DNA of 49,300 nt from Desulfobacteraceae bacterium. Its GTDB lineage: Bacteria; Desulfobacterota; DSM-4660; Desulfatiglandales; Desulfatiglandaceae. Both the position numbers and the translations under genes were made by a program. The notes below the pieces were generated by a model. It was not told where the DNA came from. It saw only the letters and a program-made list of their open reading frames with translations, and did not search any database. The stretch covers positions 1-49,300 of the forward strand of contig DAOWOF010000001.1 in NCBI GenBank assembly GCA_030642205.1, written 5' to 3'. Shown in pieces: positions 16,407-24,832 of this stretch; within the stretch, counting starts at the first letter, position 1, and each line of letters opens with the position of its first letter.

Positions 16407-17267
16407 GGAATTTCTCCTGTAACAGTTATCGTCATTAAAGACAGATTCCTTAAAGGTAAAAAAAATACATAGTATTTAAACTATACGATTTTCAGTACGA
16501 GCTTTTTGCCGAAACAAAAAAACTTTTGAATTATTTTAATCAATAAAGGAATAATTATGGTTAAAGAAATTGTCTCTATGCCATAGTTTAACCAACTGAT
16601 TTAATTGAATAATTGGTTAATACAAAGAGAATATTTATTGAAAATTATCACAGACCTGGTTTAATATCCAGGGATTTCTTTTCCCTTTTATTTCATGTTT
16701 TAACAAACAAGGAGATTGCTTTGATTAAAATAACTTATTCCAAAATTAGATAAAAAATAAGAATGACAGCTAACAGCGATTAAGGCAGGATAAGACAACC
16801 TGGTCAAAGTATTGCTTCAGCAATGAGCCGTTTGGTATTGAATTTGCTACAACATACCAAATAACAGGGATATGAACAATTAGATCATATCGTTCAGACA
16901 CTAGTTAGGTAAAAAAATGGGGTTCAATATAAAGACATCGGTTCTAAATAATTTCAAATAATTACAGCTATCTGAGCTGCCAGAGTAAAAAATTGCAAAA
17001 GTGTTAGCTGCTTTTATGCCTAAAATGAAGGATTCCACAAATTTAATTGATTTCCTAATCATAAAATGATATCGGATTTAGGTTGGAACTTATATTTTAT
17101 ATTTGGCATCATTCTATAGCATTATAACATGTTGAATAGCTTAAACCTATTTTTATTTAATAATGCTATATATTTCATATGCACTAAAGGCTTTTCTCCT
17201 GCACCTCTTGAAATTTTTCCAGGAGTGTCCTCTTGATGCATTTATAGATTTTTTTAAGGAGGTCTTA
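16407..17267. other. Intergenic region between pgi and the PEP-CTERM-like gene
   Basis: Roughly 860 bp with very low GC and no supported gene. TTTGGTAT (16831-16838) and ATACCAAA (16854-16861) are an 8-bp inverted repeat around 15 nt. Several stop-interrupted frames run through 16780-16920, which could be a decayed gene, but I recognise nothing in them. The right end carries the ribosome site of the next gene. Confidence 0.35.
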
Positions 17268-17807
17268 ATGAAAAAAAGATTCATTTTTTTAATTTGTTGC
17301 ACTTTTTTCCTTTTATACAGTAGTTTTGCCTGGTCATGTCACATTGATCTTAGCTCTTTCCAAACGAATAGTGGTATAACATTAATACCTGGAGAGATAT
17401 ATGATGGGGAAGCTGCATTTTTCGAAGAGATAATCGGTTCCAATGAAAATGTCATTCTAAAAAATGACGCATTTAATATCCCGTCAAATGCTGGCGATCT
17501 TATCTTTCAATACATATTTATATCGGATACTGGTGGTAATGACCACTTAAGGGCTACAATCAATTCCACCAATCTAATTGATATCTATACTACAAAAACC
17601 GGATGGTATTCTATGGATTTAAGCCCCTATCAAGGGCAAATGGTTAGCTTGTCATTTGAATTATTAACACATAATTCACCTGTTGAGTCAAAGGCCATTA
17701 TCTCTAATTTAGATATTATCCCTGTCCCCAGTCCAACAAGTATGTTCTTGCTGGCAAGTGGTTTGATAGGCTTGGTTATACGTCACAGAAGGCCTCGCCT
17801 CAAATAA
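17268..17807 (+). CDS. Secreted protein with PEP-CTERM-like sorting signal
   Basis: The start at 17268 is chosen over the upstream frame opening at 17163 because AAGGAGGTC sits at 17256-17264 and because it gives a clean signal peptide (MKKRFIFLICCTFFLLYSS, cleavage probably near the AWS-C region). The mature part of about 120 residues is Asn- and Ser-rich with beta-type pattern. The C-terminus VPSPTSMFLLASGLIGLVI followed by RHRRPR has the tripartite layout of a PEP-CTERM exosortase signal, with V-P-S-P replacing the usual V-P-E-P. It is probably exported and anchored or processed in association with exopolysaccharide. No exosortase lies in the window. Confidence 0.78.
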   Translation: MKKRFIFLICCTFFLLYSSFAWSCHIDLSSFQTNSGITLIPGEIYDGEAAFFEEIIGSNENVILKNDAFNIPSNAGDLIFQYIFISDTGGNDHLRATINSTNLIDIYTTKTGWYSMDLSPYQGQMVSLSFELLTHNSPVESKAIISNLDIIPVPSPTSMFLLASGLIGLVIRHRRPRLK

Positions 17808-17841
17808 AGAGACATATTTCTTTTGATATTTATTTTGCAAT

Positions 17842-17887
17842 AAGGAGTTGTCCTGAAATAAGTTGAACAATATTACGGGCAACTCCT
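17842..17887. repeat. Post-stop palindrome (repeat family member)
   Basis: AGGAGTTG (17843-17850) and CAACTCCT (17880-17887) form inverted arms in the gap between two convergent genes. The left part, AAGGAGTTGTCCTGAAATAA, is closely related to the palindromes at 1914 and 39226. It may serve as a bidirectional terminator. Confidence 0.55.
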
Positions 17888-17932
17888 AAGCATTTATTAC
17901 AGAATGAACATCTTTAACAGCCTCTCCTAAAA

Positions 17933-19120
17933 TCAATAACCTCTTTTGTTTGTTGTATCCCTTGCCAGGTTTATCTCAACTCCTGCTTCCTCCAATAAAG
18001 CTTGTACTGTTCCTTCTTTTTTATAGGCAACAATAACCTGATCAGGTTTAAATTCCAGTAGCCATTTGCCTACTAAGAACCCGCGTTTATGCTTTTCCAT
18101 GGAATATGGGTTGCGGATGTATTCTTCCGAAATAACATCGTTACTAATACTGTCTATTGTTTGAAGCAAAAACCAGGGAGCCTTAGCCAAATGCTTTGCA
18201 AGAATTCCTTTTGGTCCATCAACAGGAATAAAACGATGGATATGTTCAGGCTTATGGCACAGTGCCTTAATCCTGATCATCACCACCCTTGGAAATCCTT
18301 CCAGGATCTCCTTTTCAAGGATACGAACAATGCGATCAGCAAGTTCGTAGGAATGGATTTTTAAGACTACATCCAAGTCAACCAAAAAACGTCCGCCAGC
18401 TGTACGGCTTAAGCATCGCTCAACTTTTACAACTCTGGGATTATTTTCTACTAGTCCTATGATTTCACGTTCAGAATCTCTGTCAATAGCCTCATCCATT
18501 AGATCACGAAGGGCTTTGAACAATAATTGCCCTCCTGACCAAAAAACAAAAATAGATACTAAGCCTGCAGCCCAGCTATCAAGATTGAAACCAAAATAAG
18601 AACCAAGGAGACTTACAAGAACGACCCCTGTAGACAGGCTATCAGCAAGATAGTCACGGGCATCAGCTACCAGGGCTGGGGAATTGAGACGATTTCCAAC
18701 ACCAAGCTGATAAAAACCAAAGGCTAAACTTATAGCTAATGAAATCAAGGCAACCGGCATCGCAATAGTTATATCAGGATAGGTGGTGGGTCCTAGTATG
18801 GCTTGACGGCCTATTTCATAGCCAGCAATTATAATAATAATTGATGTTATTAATGTTGCTATGTTCTCTGCCTTATACAAGCCATAAGGAAAGGATGGAT
18901 GCTTCATACCTGCAAAGGATAAGCCTATAAAGGCTGCTAAAGCTGAAATGACATCAGCTCCAGAGTTTATAGCATCACCAAGAAGAGCCGCTGAATTTGA
19001 GTAAATACCAGTTATACCCTTCCCGATAGCTAAAACCAGATTGATTCCAATAGAAAGACCTGCGCTTGTACGTGCTCTTTTAATTGCGAGCGAAGAAGAT
19101 GTGTCTTTGTTCGATGACAT
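17933..19120 (-). CDS. Cation diffusion facilitator with C-terminal NifX-like domain
   Basis: A 395-residue metal-proton antiporter of the CDF family. Residues 1-210 hold about six membrane helices with metal-site segments GDAINSGADVISALAAF and ADARDYLADSLSTG, followed by a cytoplasmic CDF dimerisation domain (EREIIGLVENNPRVVKVERC to about 290). Unusually the last 100 residues (PVDGPKGILAKHLAKAPWFL to FKPDQVIVAYKKEGTVQALL) look like a dinitrogenase iron-molybdenum cofactor-binding (NifX/NafY) domain, suggesting metal-cofactor sensing. The first site has Asn where many zinc CDFs have His or Asp, so the metal may not be zinc; iron or another divalent metal is possible. Confidence 0.87.
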   Translation of the reverse strand: MSSNKDTSSSLAIKRARTSAGLSIGINLVLAIGKGITGIYSNSAALLGDAINSGADVISALAAFIGLSFAGMKHPSFPYGLYKAENIATLITSIIIIIAGYEIGRQAILGPTTYPDITIAMPVALISLAISLAFGFYQLGVGNRLNSPALVADARDYLADSLSTGVVLVSLLGSYFGFNLDSWAAGLVSIFVFWSGGQLLFKALRDLMDEAIDRDSEREIIGLVENNPRVVKVERCLSRTAGGRFLVDLDVVLKIHSYELADRIVRILEKEILEGFPRVVMIRIKALCHKPEHIHRFIPVDGPKGILAKHLAKAPWFLLQTIDSISNDVISEEYIRNPYSMEKHKRGFLVGKWLLEFKPDQVIVAYKKEGTVQALLEEAGVEINLARDTTNKRGY

Positions 19121-19356
19121 CTTGGACTTATATCCCTGGTAGATAATAATTATTTATGATAATCGTCTTCCTGGACAAATAGAACCAAAGTATTCTCTCC
19201 CTGATCTACCATCAAAAAAATATAAATCCTCGTTGCGCTTAAAAAGACAAGGAGATAGAATAGATTTGGAGTAACAAATCTATTATCAATGAAATAAATT
19301 TATAATGGCATAAGGCCGTTATCCTTTCAAGTATGAAAAAGAGATAAAAACATAAT

Positions 19357-20244
19357 ATGAAACGACCTATCCTTGAATTAAAAAATATTATTAAAGACTT
19401 TTCAAAAGTTCGTGCTGTAGACGGAATTGATTTATCAATTGAATCAGGGATCTGTTTTGGGCTTTTAGGCCCCAATGGAGCAGGGAAGACGACTCTGTTT
19501 GAGGTCATAGAAGGGATTCTGACTCCAACATCGGGACAAATTTTATACAAAGGTAAGCCGCGTAAAAGAAGGTTTAAGGAGGAAGTGGGAGTCCAATTCC
19601 AGCATACTGAATTTCCTCATTTTTTGACCGTAAAAGAGACTTTAATGTCTTTTCGTAATTTGTATAAACACAAAGCAGATCTAGACTATTTAATTGAAAC
19701 CTGTTATTTGCAGGACATTTTAGATCGCGATAACAGAAAGATCTCCGGAGGGCAAAAACAGCGGCTCCTTTTAGCAGTAGCCTTGGCCAATGACCCTGAT
19801 CTCATTTTTTTGGATGAGCCAACGACTGGCCTTGATCCTCAATCCCGACGGCATTTATGGGAGATTGTCAAACAAATTAAATCAAATAATAAGACAGTCA
19901 TCCTAACGACACATTATATGGATGAGGCCCAGATTTTATGTGATAAAATCGCAATTATGGATTTAGGAAAATTTATTGCAGAAGGCTCACCAAAAGAGCT
20001 TCTTATTACCAACAATAAGACTAATTTTATTGTCCTTGAAGGAGATGTAGATAAGGATATCCTGGTAAAATTGCCATGGCCCTGGAAAAGATTAAGGGGT
20101 AGAATTGAGATATATACAAATAGCGTCAATGATTGTATGAAAATTCTATTAGAAATGGATATCGATCTTTCAAGGATATCTGCCCGGGCACAAAATCTTG
20201 AAGACCTTTTCATTAAACTAACAGGAAAAGAATTACGTGCTTAA
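19357..20244 (+). CDS. ABC transporter ATP-binding protein (ABC-2 export type)
   Basis: A 295-residue ATPase subunit with all motifs: Walker A GPNGAGKTT near residue 36, signature ISGGQKQRLLLA, Walker B DLIFLDEPTTGLDP and switch His in ILTTHYMDEAQ. The DrrA/NodI-like layout and the long C-terminal tail are usual for drug or polysaccharide exporters. The next gene, encoding its membrane partner, starts 29 bp downstream. The substrate cannot be told from sequence. The gene is divergent from the CDF gene across a 236-bp intergenic region. Confidence 0.93.
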   Translation: MKRPILELKNIIKDFSKVRAVDGIDLSIESGICFGLLGPNGAGKTTLFEVIEGILTPTSGQILYKGKPRKRRFKEEVGVQFQHTEFPHFLTVKETLMSFRNLYKHKADLDYLIETCYLQDILDRDNRKISGGQKQRLLLAVALANDPDLIFLDEPTTGLDPQSRRHLWEIVKQIKSNNKTVILTTHYMDEAQILCDKIAIMDLGKFIAEGSPKELLITNNKTNFIVLEGDVDKDILVKLPWPWKRLRGRIEIYTNSVNDCMKILLEMDIDLSRISARAQNLEDLFIKLTGKELRA

Positions 20245-20273
20245 GTAATTAAGGACAATACAGGAGATCTTTG

Positions 20274-21305
20274 ATGTCGCAACGCATATGGACACTTTTT
20301 CTAATGAGAAACAAGGAATTTTATCGAGATAAGGGTTCCTTGATGTGGAATATTCTCTTTCCTTTTCTAATAATAGTCAGTTTCAATATGATTTTCAACA
20401 ATGATCAAAATCTTTATAAAGTGGGTGTGGTTGATACCATTAATGATGGAACAAGTGCCCTTGATAATAAACCTGTTTTTTTTCTGGAAACAAAATTTAT
20501 TGATTTTGTTTCTTTTCATTCAATAGAGGAAGGATTAGATAAGCTTAAACATCATCGAATTGATTTTCTAATTCGGCCTGCCTCAAAACAATACTGGGTC
20601 AATACACCTTCTCCTAAAGGCTATATTGTTGAAAAACTTTTGGCAGCTTCTTTTACAAATAAGCAATCAGGTTTTGAAAAACAGTTAATTGTTGGGAAAA
20701 AGATATCTTATACAGAATGGCTCTTCCCTGGAATTCTGGCAATGAATACAATGTTTAGTTCCTTGTTTGGTGTAGGCTATGTAATCGTCCGTTATAGAAA
20801 GAACGGAGTCTTAAAAAGATTAAGTATGGCGCCAACAAAGACATATGAATTCTTAATCGCTCAAATTCTTTCCAGGATGTTTATAATACTTTTATCAACA
20901 ATAATTGTTTATTTTGGATGTGTTGTGCTTTATGGATTTAAATGTAATGGTTCTCTGCTTAACCTGTTAGTTGTTTTTTCATTAGGTCTTTTCAGCTTAA
21001 TATCTCTTGGATTATTGATTGCCGCTCGTAGTAGCAGCGAGGAATTCGCCGGTGGGATTCTAAACCTAATCAGCCTTCCTATGATGTTCCTTTCTGAGGT
21101 ATGGTTTTCTCTGGAGGGCGCAAATCCATGGGTTATATATGTTTCCAAGATCTTTCCGCTTGCCCACCTGGTTGATGCGTCCAGAAAAATAATGAATGAT
21201 GGAGCAGGGTTGGCCGAAATAAAATATCATATTACAGCCTTAATCATAATGTCATTTTTATTTTTAACTATTGGCTCCTTCCTTTTTCGATGGCAGAAAA
21301 CATAA
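20274..21305 (+). CDS. ABC-2 family transporter permease
   Basis: A 343-residue membrane subunit that pairs with the preceding ATPase. One helix near the N-terminus (SLMWNILFPFLIIVSFNMIF) is followed by an extracytoplasmic domain of about 120 residues and five further helices from residue 150 onward, the standard ABC-2 plan. A TTG at 20271 is possible, but ATG at 20274 is preferred with CAGGAG 7 nt upstream. It converges on the RsmF C-terminal-domain gene with 19 bp between the stops. Confidence 0.9.
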   Translation: MSQRIWTLFLMRNKEFYRDKGSLMWNILFPFLIIVSFNMIFNNDQNLYKVGVVDTINDGTSALDNKPVFFLETKFIDFVSFHSIEEGLDKLKHHRIDFLIRPASKQYWVNTPSPKGYIVEKLLAASFTNKQSGFEKQLIVGKKISYTEWLFPGILAMNTMFSSLFGVGYVIVRYRKNGVLKRLSMAPTKTYEFLIAQILSRMFIILLSTIIVYFGCVVLYGFKCNGSLLNLLVVFSLGLFSLISLGLLIAARSSSEEFAGGILNLISLPMMFLSEVWFSLEGANPWVIYVSKIFPLAHLVDASRKIMNDGAGLAEIKYHITALIIMSFLFLTIGSFLFRWQKT

Positions 21306-21324
21306 GTGTTACGTCCCGAACAAG

Positions 21325-21747
21325 CTAGAGTCCACGAAGGATCCCCATAACAGCTTTTTTTGGAAGCTGGGAACTAATTTTACCATTAGCATAAAAACCT
21401 AAGCCTAAAATAAAATTCTGATAGTCAAGAATTATATAGCCTGTATCAAGATCTGTCTCTACTTTTATTTTTTCATTAGATATGAGTTTATGCAACTGAT
21501 CTTGATCAATTTTTAACCTCGCACGAGTAGCATGGTGTCCAAATATCTGTATAAAACAGGTAGTTGGTTTAAGATAAGAACTGACACGCCTAATAGCAAT
21601 CAACCCTACCTTTGCCACTTTTAATTGCGATCCAACTGCTAAATGGTGTGTGGATCGCATTAAAGACCATGCCTTTTCCCTCCCAAACAAAATATAGTCA
21701 TCAAAAAGGCTCTTATTGATTCCAAATCTATTTTCAAGATATGCCAT
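21325..21747 (-). CDS. RsmF C-terminal (PUA-like) domain protein, separate gene
   Basis: About 140 residues resembling the RNA-binding C-terminal part of RsmF/YebU-type rRNA m5C methyltransferases: YLENRFGINKSLFDDYILFG, a GLIAIRR strand, and GYIILDYQNFILGLGFYANG ending in QLPKKAVMGILRGL. The open frame extends to 21852, but that would overlap the methyltransferase gene by 92 nt in another frame. The ATG at 21747, 13 nt after the methyltransferase stop, fits where the domain begins. The parts of a normally fused enzyme are thus encoded by two adjacent genes, either an ancestral split or a frameshifted fusion. Confidence 0.72.
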   Translation of the reverse strand: MAYLENRFGINKSLFDDYILFGREKAWSLMRSTHHLAVGSQLKVAKVGLIAIRRVSSYLKPTTCFIQIFGHHATRARLKIDQDQLHKLISNEKIKVETDLDTGYIILDYQNFILGLGFYANGKISSQLPKKAVMGILRGL

Positions 21748-21760
21748 GATTTTCTTTCGA

Positions 21761-22666
21761 TCATGCTCTTTTGCTAATTCTGGCCATGAAGAATCCCACG
21801 GAGTCGACCCAATGAGGATACAATCTGATGGTTTTTTCAATTCTTTTGTCATATATTTTCCCCACCCAGGAAATAATGCCTGGAGAGTATCTCAAATTCA
21901 TCTCAATAGGCAGCAATTCAGCATCTCTATTTTCCAAAAGATAATTAACCACAGCTTCATTCTCATCAGGATTATAGGTGCAAGTTGAATAAATCATTTG
22001 GCCACCAGGCTTTAACAAATCATAGCCCCTGATTATTATCTTTTTCTGTAAATCAGGAAGCCTGCCTTTTTTCATCTTTTCTTTATAGCGCATTCCTTTT
22101 TTAGTTTTTCTAAACATTCCCTCGCCAGAGCAAGGCACGTCGGCCAAAATATAATCAAATTTTTGCCTTAAAGGGAATTCCTGGGCTTGATAACTCGTAA
22201 CAATGGTGTTAAGAATTCCTAATCTATTCAAGGTATTTCCCAGAGCAAGATGCCTGCTAGGATAAAGTTCATTGGCAACAATCAATCCTGAGTTACCCAT
22301 TATTTGAGCCATATGCGCAGTTTTTCCTCCAGGCGAAGCACACATATCAAGAACCAATGAATCTTCTTTCGGTGAAAGAATGATAGAGGCGAGGCAAGAG
22401 GTCAAGGCCTGAGGATGAATATATCCCAAAAAATATTCCAGAAGATTTCCAGGAGAATAAAGCCCAGGAATAAAAAAAGTATAATCCACTTGTTTTGTTG
22501 ACGAGACAATATTGACACCTTTCTTTAAAAAGGCATCGACCAGGATGGCTGGTTGAACTTTTAGCAGGTTCACCCTTAGATGGGGAATAAAAGGACGCTG
22601 TATAACTTCCTGAAAAAGGGAAAATTCAGGGATAATTTCATTATAATGCTCAAAAATAGGTAACAT
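21761..22666 (-). CDS. RsmB/NOP-family (RsmF-like) tRNA/rRNA m5C methyltransferase catalytic part
   Basis: A 301-residue SAM-dependent cytosine-C5 methyltransferase. The SAM-binding LVLDMCASPGGKTAHMAQ, the catalytic motif IV DVPCSGEGMFRK and motif VI YSTCTYNPDENEAVV, with the two active-site cysteines, are all present. The C-terminus VDSVGFFMARISKRA is where the catalytic domain of RsmF-type enzymes ends. The target is probably a specific rRNA cytosine (E. coli RsmF modifies C1407 of 16S), but the tRNA paralogue cannot be excluded. The RNA-binding domain follows as a separate small gene. Confidence 0.88.
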   Translation of the reverse strand: MLPIFEHYNEIIPEFSLFQEVIQRPFIPHLRVNLLKVQPAILVDAFLKKGVNIVSSTKQVDYTFFIPGLYSPGNLLEYFLGYIHPQALTSCLASIILSPKEDSLVLDMCASPGGKTAHMAQIMGNSGLIVANELYPSRHLALGNTLNRLGILNTIVTSYQAQEFPLRQKFDYILADVPCSGEGMFRKTKKGMRYKEKMKKGRLPDLQKKIIIRGYDLLKPGGQMIYSTCTYNPDENEAVVNYLLENRDAELLPIEMNLRYSPGIISWVGKIYDKRIEKTIRLYPHWVDSVGFFMARISKRA

Positions 22667-22711
22667 TTGATTGACAATAATAGGATCTCTCCAGGTTATT
22701 AACCCTTTAGA

Positions 22712-23854
22712 TCATTTTCCTATAATATGTTTTGAAATAACTCTTCTTTGAATCTCTGATGTGCCCTCATAAATGGTGAAAACTCTTGCATCCCTGTATA
22801 ATCTTTCAATAAGAAAATCTTTGATATAACCATAACCGCCATGCATCTGGAGGGCTTTATAGGCCACTTTATTAGCGACTTCCGATGCATACACTTTTGC
22901 CATGGACGCGGCTAAAGTAATATTCTTTTTCTGATCTTTCATAGCAGCAGCATTAAAGGTCAAAAGCCTTGCAGCCTCAATTTGAGTTGCCATATCAGCT
23001 ATCATCCAACGTAAACCCTGAAAATGAGAAATGGATTTATTAAACTGGGACCTCTCTTTTATATAGTTTACAGCAGTATCCAGGCATGCCTTGGCTAAAC
23101 CTACAGATTGGGAAGCAATACCAATTCGTCCTCCATCAAGAGAGGCCATCGCGATACCAAAGCCATCACCTTCATTGCCAAGAATATTTTCTTTCGGGAC
23201 CCTGCAATCTTCAAAAATTAGCTCAACTGTATCAGAACTTTTTAGCCCCATTTTTTCTTCTTTTTTCCCAACATAAAAGCCGGGCGTTCCCTTTTCAACA
23301 ATAAAAGCGCTGAGCCCACGATGTTTTTTCCCTCTATCAGTATAGGCTGTAACCACTGTTAAGCCTGAATTTTTTCCACTTGTTATAAAAATCTTATTAC
23401 CATTAAGGATATAGCTGTCTCCATCCTTTACGGCTTTTGTGCGTTGAGCAATTGGATCAGAACCGGCATTGGCTTCAGTCAATGCAAAAGAGCCAATCAT
23501 TTGGCCAGCAGCCAAAGGCTTAAGAAATTTTTCTTTCTGGTAGTCTGATCCAAAAATATATATAGGTCCACAACTTACTGAATTATGAACCGACATAATT
23601 ACTGCAGTAGAGGCACATGCATATGCGATTTCCTGAAGAGCAACGGAATAACTTATGGTATTTACCCCAGCGCCATTATATTCAGGGGGAACATTCATTC
23701 CCATAAGGCCAAGTTCCCCCATTTTTTTTAGTATTTCTAAGGGAAATTCTCCTGTTCGGTCTCTTTCAGCAGCAGAGGGAAAAACCTCATTCAACGCAAA
23801 CTCACGAACCATTGCCTGAATCATCTGTTCTTCTTCGTTTAATTGATAAGACAT
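22712..23854 (-). CDS. Acyl-CoA dehydrogenase (short-chain/butyryl-CoA type)
   Basis: A 380-residue FAD flavoenzyme that forms the 2,3-double bond of acyl-CoA. It shows FALTEANAGSDPIAQRTKA (FAD-binding site), IFITSGKNSGLTVVTAYTD and LFNAAA-type helices, and LQMHGGYGYIKDFLIERLYR with the catalytic base in VFTIYEGTSEIQR near residue 364, as in short-chain and butyryl-CoA dehydrogenases. It transfers electrons to ETF. AGGGAGA sits just before the ATG. The ETF genes are not in the window, so the physiological partner is elsewhere. Together with the crotonase it hints at fatty- or aromatic-acid oxidation. Confidence 0.93.
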   Translation of the reverse strand: MSYQLNEEEQMIQAMVREFALNEVFPSAAERDRTGEFPLEILKKMGELGLMGMNVPPEYNGAGVNTISYSVALQEIAYACASTAVIMSVHNSVSCGPIYIFGSDYQKEKFLKPLAAGQMIGSFALTEANAGSDPIAQRTKAVKDGDSYILNGNKIFITSGKNSGLTVVTAYTDRGKKHRGLSAFIVEKGTPGFYVGKKEEKMGLKSSDTVELIFEDCRVPKENILGNEGDGFGIAMASLDGGRIGIASQSVGLAKACLDTAVNYIKERSQFNKSISHFQGLRWMIADMATQIEAARLLTFNAAAMKDQKKNITLAASMAKVYASEVANKVAYKALQMHGGYGYIKDFLIERLYRDARVFTIYEGTSEIQRRVISKHIIGK

Positions 23855-23923
23855 CCTTCTCCCTACTATTGTGTAATTATTTTTTTATTTATGGGTCACT
23901 CCAGGGTAAAACAAACTGAATTT

Positions 23924-24472
23924 TTAAGGAGTATACAATATTACAAGAAGTTCAGCATGGTTTGCGCTAATATTTTGTAATTTATGTACTATGGAAGAAT
24001 TAAAATGTAAACATTCACCGGAAGATAAGATATTCTTATTTTCTCCAACCATGACTTCTATCTTGCCCTCAAGAACATATATGAATTCTTCACCCATGTG
24101 TTGATAGCTAACCCCTTTATGCTCTGATTGAGGATCAATAAAGATACGAAAGGCCTTTAAGTGCTTATCTCTTGCTTCCGGGGTTAGAACTTTATAGCTA
24201 TAGTCTTTAGTTCTCTTGATATAGTCTTCATCAGATTGCTTGACAAGCTTTCCTCTTTCTACATTTAAAAGAATACTTGAATCAATTCCTAATGCTCTTG
24301 AAAGCTGTAAGATTACAGAAACAGGTGGAATCACATCTCCCTTTTCGATCTGGGATATAAACTGTGGTTTCAAGCCTGTTTCATTTCCCAAATTCTTAAA
24401 AGTCAGCTTTTTTTCCTTCCTCAATTTCTGCAGTTTCTTCCCTATAGGCTGAGTGGCCTTCGATTTAAGCAT
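23924..24472 (-). CDS. XRE-family transcriptional regulator with cupin sensor domain
   Basis: 182 residues: an N-terminal HTH_XRE domain (LRKEKKLTFKNLGNETGLKP, then FISQIEKGDVIPPVSVILQL, about residues 15-70) and a C-terminal cupin (HMGEEFIYVLEGKIEVMVGE and SSGECLHFNSSIVHKLQN, residues about 105-180). Such SutR/PuuR-like regulators bind small molecules or metal in the cupin. It is divergent from fabH across 333 bp, so it may regulate itself and fabH; that is inference from position only. The start at 24472 leaves a plausible lysine-rich leader. Confidence 0.88.
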   Translation of the reverse strand: MLKSKATQPIGKKLQKLRKEKKLTFKNLGNETGLKPQFISQIEKGDVIPPVSVILQLSRALGIDSSILLNVERGKLVKQSDEDYIKRTKDYSYKVLTPEARDKHLKAFRIFIDPQSEHKGVSYQHMGEEFIYVLEGKIEVMVGENKNILSSGECLHFNSSIVHKLQNISANHAELLVILYTP

Positions 24473-24805
24473 TTGCTAATTACTCCTATATAATTTTGAT
24501 AGCTTGCCAAAAGATACTATCCATAGAGTTGCTGCACGGATTCTTTTCTGCAAAAAACAATAAATAGAGTCTTTGTATGTACAATGGAATACGTTGTTGT
24601 AGAAGGCCCTGAATTTTAATTCATTATTCATTGATTAACCTTTATAAATCAATAGAATAGGAGGGGGATAAGCCTCAAAGCGATTTATTAATCTTCACAC
24701 ATTAAATAAAGCACAATTTGATGTCAATTTATTTCCCTTACGACTGTTAGTTTAATTCAGTCAATTTATGTTGACACTTAATAAATCTTTAATATATAAA
24801 AAAAT
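24473..24805. other. Divergent intergenic region between XRE-cupin gene and fabH
   Basis: 333 bp without a gene. Its right end carries a strong-looking promoter for fabH at 24771-24800. The middle (24640-24700) contains GGAGGGGGATAAG but no open frame. No operator-like palindrome long enough to assign to the XRE regulator was seen. Confidence 0.4.
24771..24800 (+). promoter_or_regulatory. Sigma-70-type promoter upstream of fabH
   Basis: TTGACA (24771-24776) and TATAAA (24795-24800), 18 bp apart, match the housekeeping promoter consensus closely. The predicted transcript start, about 7 nt downstream, falls at the first in-frame ATG (24806). This argues that translation begins instead at the second ATG, 24833. 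Confidence 0.6.
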
Positions 24806-24832
24806 ATGGAGAGAAAACCTTCTATACACTCA

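Noticed and set aside
21748..21852. N-terminal extension of the RsmF C-terminal-domain gene
   Set aside because: It overlaps the conserved end of the methyltransferase in another frame; the later ATG fits the domain border and operon spacing.
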